Positions 1 to 6,564 of a stretch of 51,304 nucleotides of DNA are shown here, piece after piece (position 1 is the first letter of the stretch; each line of letters opens with the position of its first letter). The DNA lies in assembly GCA_938038385.1 (NCBI GenBank), contig CALHRD010000018.1, forward strand, positions 1 through 51,304. The letters are read 5' to 3'. The translations under genes were made by a program, and so were the position numbers. The notes beneath the pieces were generated by a model. That model did not search any database. It worked only from the letters and a program-made list of their open reading frames with translations, and was not told the DNA's origin. The DNA is from an uncultured Burkholderiales bacterium (lineage in GTDB: Bacteria > Pseudomonadota > Gammaproteobacteria > Burkholderiales > Thiobacillaceae).

Positions 1-752
1 CCCAGGCGCAGGGCCTCGGCCACCGCCTGGCCGCGGGTCTTCACCCCCAGTTTGCGGCGGATGTTCTGCATGTGGTTCTTGGCGGTCAGGCTGGACAGCC
101 CCAGGCGCTCGCCGATGCGGGCGTTGGACAGGCCTTCGCACACCAGCTCGAGGACCTGGAGCTCGCGGCTCGTCAGGAGGGGATGGACGCCGGCCGACCG
201 GGCGTGGCCGCCATTCTCCCCATGCAGCATGCGCGCATAGGCGGCGGCCATGCTGGGCAGCAGCAGCTCCAGGAAATGGGCCAGGCGCAGGTCGGGCTCG
301 CCGACGCGGAACAGACCGAACCAGGCATGCACGCCGCCGTCGGCGGCGCCCATGCCGTGCGCGGCCATGCTGCGCAACTCCAGGCGCTGAAGCTGTTCCA
401 GCCAATCCGCAGGGCAGGGACAGGCCGCGTCGGGGGTGGGCACCAGGCAGGGGCTGCGCACCGCAGCCCAGTGGTGGATGACACGCGTCACCAGTCCCTG
501 GCGCGGATTGGCGGCGGCCTCGAAGTGTTCGGCTCTGAAATAGCGGGTGGCGGTGAAATAGCGCAGTTTCAGTTCCCGTCCCGGCGCCTCGGCCATGCCG
601 CAGATCAGGATCTCGTGCGGCAGCAGTCCCTGCACTGGCCCCTGCGTCCAGGCGAAGAACTGACTCGGCTTGAGCACCTCCAGAGAGGTCTCCAGGATGT
701 ATTGGAGGCGGTCGCGATCCTCCGGATCGGCCAGGTCGCGGATCTGTTCCAT
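1..752 (-). CDS. LuxR-family transcriptional regulator, EpsA-like (partial, C-terminal end off the window)
   Basis: The reading frame opens with ATG at 752 (MEQIRDLADPED) and runs off the left edge still open, giving 250 visible residues. The last 60 or so residues, from about 191, are a clear LuxR/GerE helix-turn-helix: LTSRELQVLELVCEG, then SNARIGERLGLSS and a recognition helix LTAKNHMQNIRRKLG. The N-terminal 180 residues contain FFAWTQGPVQGLLPHEIL, which resembles the sensor half of EpsA, the regulator associated with exopolysaccharide and exosortase/PEP-CTERM loci. No receiver domain is seen. The EpsA assignment comes from memory of the family and is less certain than the LuxR assignment. 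A PEP-CTERM protein at 24-25 kb is consistent with it. Only a few residues are probably missing. Confidence 0.8.
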   Translation of the reverse strand, partial: MEQIRDLADPEDRDRLQYILETSLEVLKPSQFFAWTQGPVQGLLPHEILICGMAEAPGRELKLRYFTATRYFRAEHFEAAANPRQGLVTRVIHHWAAVRSPCLVPTPDAACPCPADWLEQLQRLELRSMAAHGMGAADGGVHAWFGLFRVGEPDLRLAHFLELLLPSMAAAYARMLHGENGGHARSAGVHPLLTSRELQVLELVCEGLSNARIGERLGLSSLTAKNHMQNIRRKLGVKTRGQAVAEALRL

Positions 753-1122
753 ACGTGTGGGTGTGCGTGGGCGGGTTGCAGCCTTTGTACGACGCGCACG
801 TTACAGTTGATGTTGGGCTAACGGACATGGCGACGCCACCCCGAAGCATGCATGTCGCCTTGTCCGTTCCCTCGCCCCCAGCCCTCCGACCCTCGCTCCC
901 GGCCTCTCTCCCCCGGGGAGAGAGGCGGGTCTAGCCTCCCCTCCCCCTCAGGGGGAGGGGTCGGGGGTGAGGGATGGGGAGGGGCGCTTCGTGGTCGCTC
1001 GCGCGACATTCACGCCAATCCCTTTACAGCGTGGGGACGTGTTGACGCAAACAAGTCCACGCGCGCCGCCGAGCCAGGGGCGCGCCCGTCGGGCATCGGC
1101 GACAAGCAGGCAGACGGGTGCG
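753..1122. other. Intergenic region with palindromic elements, no gene
   Basis: This 370-bp gap separates the LuxR-type gene from the dioxygenase gene; both lie on the minus strand. It holds a 14-bp inverted repeat with one mismatch (arms 821-834 and 854-867), which is about 70 bp upstream of the regulator start and could be an operator or a transcript end. A C-rich palindromic block follows at 902-960. I see no credible reading frame on either strand; the open frames here are low-complexity proline/arginine-rich translations of the repeat. Confidence 0.6.
902..960. repeat. C-rich double palindrome, intergenic repeat
   Basis: Two near-perfect hairpins stand side by side. The first has 12-bp arms at 902-913 and 915-926 (GCCTCTCTCCCC and its complement). 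The second has 10-bp arms at 938-947 and 951-960 (CCCCTCCCCC). The flank at 961-984 (GGGGTGAGGGATGGGGA) recurs in reverse orientation near 20770-20785, where a related C-rich hairpin is found, so this looks like a dispersed intergenic repeat rather than a dedicated terminator. Confidence 0.6.
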
Positions 1123-2055
1123 TTACGGCGCGCGCAGGTTGCGCGGGTGGTCGTGGTAGCGGGCGCGGTAGAGCAGACGCCGGTGCTCCGGGCGGTCGGC
1201 AAAGCCGGCGCGGGTGTGCAGGACATTGGCGCAGACGAGACCCATGCCCGGTTGTAGCCTGAGGGTGAACACGCCCTGGGGCCTGGCTTCCAGATGGGCC
1301 TCCAGGCTGCGCAACGCGGCCTGGGTGGCGGCATCGTCCTTCCAGCGGATGCTGCGGGTGCGGGCGGTGTAGCGCAGGTGCAGATGGCCTTCGTGTACGC
1401 ACAGGGCGGGGCCGGTCTCGTCGGGTCGGGCGGTGCCCGCCTCGTCCGTGCGCGCCGGGATGGTCATGGCGTCCGCGGCCATCAGGGCGCGGATGTGGTC
1501 GGGGTTGGCGTCGCGCAGGGCGATGTAGGCCAGTTCGTGGTCGTAGAGGTCGTTCTCGCCGCCGGCATCCGCGGCGCGCGCGCAGTGCAGCATCATGCCG
1601 AAGATGCGCCGCTCGGGCGGGTTGTAGTAGCCGTCGGTGTGCCAGCGGATGCGCTGGTGGGTGTAAGGGATGTAGTCGCCGCGCCGGCCCGGGTCCACGC
1701 CGGCGGGCCGCTCCGGCTCGGCGTTCTCCTCGTCCTCGCGCGGCGTCAGGCTGGAGATGCCGTCCGGATCGGCCAGCCAGTTGGCATCCAGATGCCTGAG
1801 GCCGAACTGTTCGCCGACTAGCCGTGGGATCGCCTTGTCCTCCGCGCCGTCGGCGGGGCCCTCATAGATGACCATGTTGGTCTTGGCCAGACGCTGCCAG
1901 AGGGCGGCGTATTCCGCATCGCTGAGGGCGCGGGGGTCGCGTACCGAAACGATCAGATCCGCCGCCCGCTGCGGATAGCCAGCGAGCTTTTCCCGCCGCC
2001 AGACCCGGTAGCCGGCCTCGTTGTCGGGATGAAAGGGGGAGTCCAGAGGGATCAT
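1123..2055 (-). CDS. TauD/TfdA-family Fe(II)/2-oxoglutarate-dependent dioxygenase
   Basis: A 310-residue protein of the TauD/TfdA family, which uses Fe(II) and 2-oxoglutarate to hydroxylate a substrate; in TauD this releases sulfite from taurine. The facial triad is visible: H139 and D141 in the WHTDGYYNP segment and H280 in CANVLHTRAGF. The arginine expected to bind 2-oxoglutarate is R292 or R293 (HRRLLYRARYHD). The length is close to that of TauD. It is the last gene of the minus-strand unit that diverges from dsrA, 50 bp after its upstream neighbour. The substrate cannot be read from sequence. A sulfonate would suit the sulfur context, but no taurine or sulfonate transporter is nearby, so it may act on something else. 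Confidence 0.85.
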   Translation of the reverse strand: MIPLDSPFHPDNEAGYRVWRREKLAGYPQRAADLIVSVRDPRALSDAEYAALWQRLAKTNMVIYEGPADGAEDKAIPRLVGEQFGLRHLDANWLADPDGISSLTPREDEENAEPERPAGVDPGRRGDYIPYTHQRIRWHTDGYYNPPERRIFGMMLHCARAADAGGENDLYDHELAYIALRDANPDHIRALMAADAMTIPARTDEAGTARPDETGPALCVHEGHLHLRYTARTRSIRWKDDAATQAALRSLEAHLEARPQGVFTLRLQPGMGLVCANVLHTRAGFADRPEHRRLLYRARYHDHPRNLRAP

Positions 2056-2105
2056 GATCAGGTCGAAGGTAACAGAGGTCGGGTCCCAGTATCGGCAGAC
2101 GACTG

Positions 2106-2708
2106 TTACCTGTTTCCCGTCCCCTGTTCCCTGGCAGGGTAAAACCCATCCACCTGCTTCTTCACCGTGCCCATGATCTGCGGCATCTCGATGTCCATGA
2201 TCTGGTCCTGGATCCAGCTCTGGTCGGACTTTTCCATCACCTCGCGTATCTGCAGTGAGAGGAAGCGCAGGGCCTGGAAGCTCGCCTTGTCCTGGGTGAA
2301 TTCGTAGTGGGCGTACTCGGCCATGCGGTCGTTGAGCATGTCGATGTAGCCTTGCTTGTAGTCGTAGTCGGGGTCCTTCCGGCCACCGGTGAAGGACAGG
2401 ATGTTGTCCTCCATGATCTGCGCCAGCCTGCGGCCGACGGCGCTCACCAATCGGACACGGTCCTCTTCCGTCAGACGCCCATAGACCAGGCGATCGACGT
2501 AATGCACCGCGAAGGCGGTCATCTCGGCGATGATCTTGAAGCCGCGCTGCGGCGTGACGATGTCGTAGTCGGCCTTGGACAGGTCATCCACGGCGCGGTC
2601 GGCCATGCGCCAGATGGTGGTGGCCAAGGCGGTCGCCACCTCCTCGGCGCCGCGCTGGGCGCCGTCCTTTTTGAACCAGACGGTCTTGACTCGGGTAGGC
2701 GCAGCCAT
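2106..2708 (-). CDS. Conserved-looking hypothetical protein (200 aa), dsr-associated
   Basis: I do not recognise this family. The product is a soluble, mostly helical 200-residue protein without a signal peptide or membrane segment. It begins with a basic stretch (TRVKTVWFKKDG), then helices rich in charged residues, an acidic/tyrosine-rich patch (GGRKDPDYDYKQGY, about residues 107-120) and a C-terminal segment ending near QVDGFYPAREQ. No cysteine is present, so it is unlikely to be a sulfur carrier itself. It starts 12 bp after the rhodanese gene stops, so the two are very probably co-transcribed. The codon bias matches its neighbours. Its position makes a role linked to sulfur metabolism plausible but unproven. 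Confidence 0.75.
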   Translation of the reverse strand: MAAPTRVKTVWFKKDGAQRGAEEVATALATTIWRMADRAVDDLSKADYDIVTPQRGFKIIAEMTAFAVHYVDRLVYGRLTEEDRVRLVSAVGRRLAQIMEDNILSFTGGRKDPDYDYKQGYIDMLNDRMAEYAHYEFTQDKASFQALRFLSLQIREVMEKSDQSWIQDQIMDIEMPQIMGTVKKQVDGFYPAREQGTGNR

Positions 2709-2720
2709 GTCAGTGGGGGG

Positions 2721-3572
2721 TCATTCTCCGGTGGCTATGGGGCGGGAGGGGTCGGTGATCCACTCGCTCCAGGAACCGGGATAGAGACGGGAGCCCGGCA
2801 AACCGGCGATCTCCATGGCCAGCAGGTTGTGACAGGCGGTCACGCCCGAGCCGCACATGTGGATCACCTTCCAGGGCGGCCGGCCTTTGAGCAGGGCCTG
2901 GTAGTTCTCGCGCAGGGCCTCTGGCGGCAGGAAGGTGCCGTCGATGTCGAGGTTGTCCTCGAAATTCCAGTTGATCGCCCCCGGCACGTGGCCTGCGACT
3001 GGGTCCAGGGGCTCGAACTCGCCGGTGAAACGCCGTTCCGGCCGCGCGTCGATGATCAGTTCGCCGCTGCCCTGCATGGCCTGGAGGACATCCTCGGCAG
3101 CGACGATCTGGCTCGGCTCAGGCAGACAAACACAAGTGCCCTTGACGGGTTGGGGCACCTCGGTGGTGAGCGGGCGCATCTCCCGCTTCCACTTGGGCAG
3201 CCCCCCGTCGAGCAGGGCCACCGCCGGGTGCCCGAGCCAGCGCAGCAGCCACCACATGCGCACGGCCATGGCGCCGAAGCTGTCATCGTAGACCACCACC
3301 TGCTTGTTCACGCCCACCCCCCAGTGGTAGAGCTTGTCCGCCAACACCCGCGGGTCAGGCAAGGGGTGACGTCCGGTCCTGCCCGGGATGATGGGGCCGG
3401 ACAGGTCTTCGTCCAGATGTGCATAGCGCGCGCCTGGGATGTGTCCCTCGGCATAGGCACGACGTCCCGCCTCCGAATCGGTCAGGGTGAAGCGGCAGTC
3501 GAACACCACCCACTGCGGGTCCTCCAGATGCCGCGCCAGGTCTTCGGTGGTGACGAGGGTGTTGATGTACAT
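2721..3572 (-). CDS. Sulfurtransferase with two rhodanese domains (SseA/thiosulfate or 3-mercaptopyruvate type)
   Basis: A 283-residue tandem rhodanese protein. The N-terminal, inactive domain spans about residues 1-140 (WVVFDCRFTL, then AEGHIPGARYAHLDEDLSG). The catalytic domain spans about 150-275 (LIIDARPERRFTGE, GHVPGAINWNF). The active-site loop is C240-GSGVTA, the form found in mercaptopyruvate sulfurtransferases such as SseA; classical thiosulfate rhodaneses usually have CRKGVTA-type loops. C240 would carry the persulfide. Rhodaneses often sit beside dsr genes in sulfur oxidisers and feed persulfide to TusA, DsrE and DsrC. Here it lies between a DsrC paralogue and a hypothetical protein. 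No signal peptide is seen, so it is cytoplasmic. The exact sulfur donor is not determined. Confidence 0.92.
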   Translation of the reverse strand: MYINTLVTTEDLARHLEDPQWVVFDCRFTLTDSEAGRRAYAEGHIPGARYAHLDEDLSGPIIPGRTGRHPLPDPRVLADKLYHWGVGVNKQVVVYDDSFGAMAVRMWWLLRWLGHPAVALLDGGLPKWKREMRPLTTEVPQPVKGTCVCLPEPSQIVAAEDVLQAMQGSGELIIDARPERRFTGEFEPLDPVAGHVPGAINWNFEDNLDIDGTFLPPEALRENYQALLKGRPPWKVIHMCGSGVTACHNLLAMEIAGLPGSRLYPGSWSEWITDPSRPIATGE

Positions 3573-3637
3573 CGGGGCTGGGGGCCAGGCGCTGGGGGAG
3601 GGTCGGCCACGCCTCGCCCCGCGCCGGTTTCAATTAA

Positions 3638-3970
3638 TTAATAACCACCCTTGCCGAACGGCTTGGTCAGGCCGGCCACCTTGGCGGACTGGCGGTTGGG
3701 CTGCTTGGGGAAGAGCTCGTAGAGGCGTTTTTTCCAGTCCGTGCCCGGATGTTCCTCCTCCATCATCGCCACCATGTTGCGGAAGTTGGGGGTGTGCCCG
3801 TCCTCCTGGTATTTCTGGCGCATGAAATTGATCACGGTCCAGTGCTCGTCCGTGAGGGTGATCCCCTCGGCCTCGGCGATGACCGGCACGATCTCGTCGC
3901 TGAAATTGGGCTCGACCAGAAAGCCTTCGTCATCGACTTCGAATTCTTCGCCGTTCACTACGTAACCCAT
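3638..3970 (-). CDS. DsrC/TusE-family protein lacking all cysteines (RspA-type)
   Basis: A 110-residue DsrC/TusE-fold protein, recognised from YVVNGEEFEVDDEGFL at the start, EGITLTDEHWTVINFMR in the middle and KKRLYELFPKQPNRQSAK near the end. True DsrC carries two cysteines on its C-terminal arm, and TusE keeps only the penultimate one. This protein ends in TKPFGKGGY and has no cysteine anywhere, so it cannot carry persulfide. Such family members have been separated as RspA (regulatory sulfur-related protein) and proposed to regulate or scaffold. The bona fide DsrC is at 8.8 kb in the same window, which rules out this being the substrate of DsrAB. It lies 50 bp after the Cas6-like gene and 65 bp before the rhodanese gene. 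Confidence 0.9.
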   Translation of the reverse strand: MGYVVNGEEFEVDDEGFLVEPNFSDEIVPVIAEAEGITLTDEHWTVINFMRQKYQEDGHTPNFRNMVAMMEEEHPGTDWKKRLYELFPKQPNRQSAKVAGLTKPFGKGGY

Positions 3971-4020
3971 GTTTCCTCTCCTTTCACGCTGGTTGAAACC
4001 AAGGTGACCGACCGTGTCGC

Positions 4021-4674
4021 TCAGTCGATCGCCACTTCCTTGATGGACTTGTGCGGGATGAAGATCCCGCAGCCGTAGACCCGATACCGCCCCAGCCCCC
4101 GCTCCTGCACGAGGATGGAGTCCTGCAGACTGAGGTCGTGCAGCATGAGGCTGTAGCCTTCGACATCGCCGCCGCCCATCCGCATCCGCCGCCGCTTGCC
4201 GGGGATCAGCCCGCTGCGCACACCCATGGCATCCAGCTCGGCCTGCGCCTCGGCGATGAATTGGGCTTCGTCTGCCGAATCCATGATCACGAAGTGTGAA
4301 TACAGCGTCGCATATGGAACCAGCGGCCGTTTTTTCAAGGCGCCCACCTTGATCGGGCCGGCCCCCGCGTCCAGTACGGCCCCGACCAGTGTCTCGGCAT
4401 CGGCCAGCCGCTCGACCGGCAGACGCAGGGTCAGCTTGACCCGACGATTGATGACCAGGTTGTCGTTGCGGCCGGTGGGTGCCCCGTGCACGGGATGCAC
4501 CCCGGCACCAGCGGTCTCACCCAGCCAGGGCAGGTGTTTGACCAGCTGCTCGAACAGGCCGACGCCGTGATCGGCCGGGATCTCGCCGGCGGACAATTCG
4601 AACTGGACGTCGGCCAGTGCCGCCGCATGCCCGAAATCCTTGATCGCCTCCCATTCCGGGTTGTACATGCGCAT
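4021..4674 (-). CDS. Cas6/Cmx6-like RAMP-fold protein in a sulfur operon
   Basis: A 217-residue protein that matches the layout of Cas6/Cmx6 endoribonucleases, which cut CRISPR precursor RNA. An early VQFELSAGEIPADHGVGLF segment contains the conserved DHG (H36). GVHPVHG lies at 59-64. An RNA-binding-type strand VKLTLRLPVERLADA covers about 79-93. A basic patch GKRRRMRM sits at 159-166, and a C-terminal glycine-rich loop GLGRYRVYGCGIFIP at 193-207 closes the fold, as in RAMP proteins. The start MRMYNPEW lies 4 bp after the stop of the 77-aa gene; a longer open frame upstream would overlap that gene and is rejected. I see no CRISPR repeats and no other cas genes. Whether it cuts RNA, only binds it, or does neither is unknown. 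H36 is a candidate catalytic residue by family analogy only. Confidence 0.8.
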   Translation of the reverse strand: MRMYNPEWEAIKDFGHAAALADVQFELSAGEIPADHGVGLFEQLVKHLPWLGETAGAGVHPVHGAPTGRNDNLVINRRVKLTLRLPVERLADAETLVGAVLDAGAGPIKVGALKKRPLVPYATLYSHFVIMDSADEAQFIAEAQAELDAMGVRSGLIPGKRRRMRMGGGDVEGYSLMLHDLSLQDSILVQERGLGRYRVYGCGIFIPHKSIKEVAID

Positions 4675-4678
4675 GAGG

Positions 4679-4912
4679 TCAGGCCTCTTCGCCGCTCTGC
4701 TTGGCGATGGGTCCCGCCCACTTGAGCATCTCCTCGGCCCAATACTTGGCGGTGACGGGATCGATGTCGAAGATGGTGAAGCGTGCGCCGCGTTCACGGA
4801 TGCGCAGGCGCATCATGGGCACGCCGCCCGCGGCGTACTCCACCTGCTGCAGCTCGATCTCCTGGTTGCCGTAGGGGTTGCGGAACTTGGCGATGGGCGT
4901 GATTTGATCCAT
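4679..4912 (-). CDS. Small conserved-looking hypothetical protein (77 aa), first gene of the unit divergent from dsrA
   Basis: A 77-residue acidic/basic soluble protein of unknown function. It starts MDQITPIAKFRNPYG, continues with a beta-rich core (EIELQQVEYAAGGVP, then MMRLRIRERGARFTIFDID) and ends in a helix (PVTAKYWAEEMLKWAGP). There are no cysteines, no membrane segment and no signal peptide. It is translationally close to the Cas6-like gene (4-bp gap), so the pair is likely made together and may act together. It is the promoter-proximal gene facing dsrA across a 262-bp region. I do not recognise the family with confidence. Confidence 0.75.
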   Translation of the reverse strand: MDQITPIAKFRNPYGNQEIELQQVEYAAGGVPMMRLRIRERGARFTIFDIDPVTAKYWAEEMLKWAGPIAKQSGEEA

Positions 4913-4979
4913 AGACGTAGAATGGCTGTATAAGTCGATAATCTGACATTATTTGTCGGGCATTAGCATTCCCGTAACC

Positions 4980-5040
4980 GGGTAGCCCCACCTACCCGAT
5001 GGAGTAGGTACACACTACCCTATTTCACCCCCCTCTACCC
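4980..5040. promoter_or_regulatory. Array of GGGTAG/CTACCC boxes between the divergent sulfur operons
   Basis: Five copies of a CTACC core lie in alternating orientation: GGGTAG at 4980-4985, CTACCC at 4992-4997, a partial AGTAGG at 5003-5008, CTACCC at 5015-5020 and CTACCC at 5035-5040. Adjacent starts are about 12, 11, 12 and 20 bp apart, close to helical repeats. The first two form a perfect inverted repeat with a 6-bp spacer. Placement midway between dsrA and the Cas6-like operon suggests a shared operator, but no cognate regulator is identified in the window. Confidence 0.45.
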
Positions 5041-5094
5041 CAACGGAATGATGGTGTTGAACATGAGGGCTATCTAATATGCGTTCACTCGCTC

Positions 5095-5114
5095 CGTGCA
5101 GGCCGTCCTGCACG
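5095..5114 (+). promoter_or_regulatory. dsrA: Hairpin in the dsrA leader
   Basis: A perfect 8-bp stem (CGTGCAGG at 5095-5102, CCTGCACG at 5107-5114) with a 4-base loop lies about 60 bases before the dsrA start codon. There is no T-tract, so it is not a terminator. It could stabilise the 5' end of the long dsr transcript or be a protein-binding site. The downstream ribosome-binding site AAGGAGA (5162-5168) is well placed. Confidence 0.4.
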
Positions 5115-5174
5115 CGGGCAGCGCAGTGACAGTAGTGACGACATATCGTTGTTCAAGACTTTAAGGAGAAACAG

Positions 5175-6476
5175 ATGGCTAAGCAGATGCACCAAACGCC
5201 TAACCTGGACGAACTGGAGAGCGGCCCCTGGCCTTCCTTCGTGACGGGCCTCAAGCGTCTCGCTCAAGAAAATGACATGATGGTCGACCTGCTCGGCCAG
5301 CTGGAAACCTCCTACAAGACCCGCTTCGGCTACTGGAAGGGCGGCACCGTGGGTGTGATCGGCTATGGCGCCGGTATCATCCCCCGCTTCACCGAGCTGA
5401 AAGACGAGTCCGGCAAGCCCATCTTCCCCGAGGCGGCCGAGTTCCACACCCTGCGTGTGCAACCGCCTGCCGGCATGCACTACACCTCCGACCTGCTGCG
5501 CCAGATGTGCGATGCCTGGCTGGAAACCGGCGGCTCGGGTCTGATCGCCTTCCACGGCCAGTCCGGCGACATCATGTTCCAGGGCATCAAAACCGAGAAC
5601 GTCCAGGCCGCCTTCGACAAGCTCAACGAGATGGGCTTCGACCTCGGCGGCGCCGGCCCGGCGCTACGCACCTCCATGTCCTGCGTCGGCGCCGCCCGCT
5701 GCGAGATGAGCTGCTACGACGAGGCACGCGCGCTGCGCACCGTCATCAACAACAACCTGGACGACATGCACCGTCCGTCCCTGCCGTACAAATTCAAGTT
5801 CAAGTTCTCCGGCTGCCCGAACGACTGTGTCAACGCCATCCAGCGTTCCGACATGGCCACCATCGGCACCTGGCGCGACAACATCCAGGTCAACGAGCAG
5901 ATCGCTCGCGACTGGATGTCCGCGCACAGCATGGAAGACCTGATCAACATGGTCGTGAACCACTGCCCGACCAAGGCCATCCAGCTCAAGAAGAACGACG
6001 GCGCCCCGGCCGGCGAGGGGATCTCCCGCGTGGCCGTCTCCGACGAGCACTGCATCGAAATCGACAACCACAACTGCGTGCGCTGCATGCACTGCCTGAA
6101 CGTCATGCCCGGCGCGCTGCTGCCCGGCAAGGACAAGGGTGTGACCATCCTGGTCGGCGGCAAGGGCGTGCTGAAGATCGGTGCCACCATGGGCACTGTG
6201 GTCATCCCGTTCATGAAGCTCGAGTCCGACGAGGACTTCGAGAAACTCAACGACCTTGCCCGCAACGTGCTGGACTTCTTCGCCGAGAACGCCCTGGAGC
6301 ACGAGCGCACGGGTGAAATGATCGAGCGTATCGGCTTGGTGAACTTCCTCGAAGGCATCGGCCTGGAGGTGGATCCCAACATGATCATCCATCCCCGCAC
6401 CAACCCCTACGTGCGTACCGACGGTTGGGACGAGGAAGCCGAGAAGTGGTTCGAGCGCAAGCGGGCCGCGGCCTGA
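5175..6476 (+). CDS. dsrA: Reverse-type dissimilatory sulfite reductase, alpha subunit
   Basis: A 433-residue DsrA, part of the cytoplasmic alpha2beta2 siroheme enzyme that oxidises the persulfide sulfur of DsrC toward sulfite. The siroheme/[4Fe-4S] ligands are present as C170-x5-C176 (CVGAARCEMSC, with C180) and C214-x3-C218 (CPNDC). A ferredoxin-like insert follows with C264 and C301-x2-C304-x2-C307 (CVRCMHC). The start ATG at 5175 has a strong AAGGAGA ribosome-binding site 6 bases upstream. It is the first gene of the dsr operon; the oxidative (reverse) type is inferred from the dsrEFH and dsrL genes that follow. A hairpin separates it from dsrB. Confidence 0.98.
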   Translation: MAKQMHQTPNLDELESGPWPSFVTGLKRLAQENDMMVDLLGQLETSYKTRFGYWKGGTVGVIGYGAGIIPRFTELKDESGKPIFPEAAEFHTLRVQPPAGMHYTSDLLRQMCDAWLETGGSGLIAFHGQSGDIMFQGIKTENVQAAFDKLNEMGFDLGGAGPALRTSMSCVGAARCEMSCYDEARALRTVINNNLDDMHRPSLPYKFKFKFSGCPNDCVNAIQRSDMATIGTWRDNIQVNEQIARDWMSAHSMEDLINMVVNHCPTKAIQLKKNDGAPAGEGISRVAVSDEHCIEIDNHNCVRCMHCLNVMPGALLPGKDKGVTILVGGKGVLKIGATMGTVVIPFMKLESDEDFEKLNDLARNVLDFFAENALEHERTGEMIERIGLVNFLEGIGLEVDPNMIIHPRTNPYVRTDGWDEEAEKWFERKRAAA

Positions 6477-6491
6477 TCGGCGCATAGCGAT

Positions 6492-6518
6492 AAGGGGGTC
6501 ACCGTATGGTGACCCCTT
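6492..6518 (+). promoter_or_regulatory. Intercistronic hairpin between dsrA and dsrB
   Basis: AAGGGGGTCACC (6492-6503) pairs with GGTGACCCCTT (6508-6518), leaving one bulged G and a 4-base loop. There is no T-run after it, so complete termination is unlikely. It may protect the 3' end of dsrA RNA or mark a processing site. It occupies most of the gap between the two subunit genes, which is unusually long for partners made in equal amounts. Confidence 0.55.
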
Positions 6519-6564
6519 CTGAATCGTATATTGGTATCCTGATCTCACCTTGTTGGAGACAAGC

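Noticed and set aside
4021-4797. A 258-residue version of the Cas6-like protein
   Set aside because: The 41 extra residues overlap the 77-aa gene in another frame and are Ser/Pro/Arg-rich; the start at 4674 sits just after that gene.
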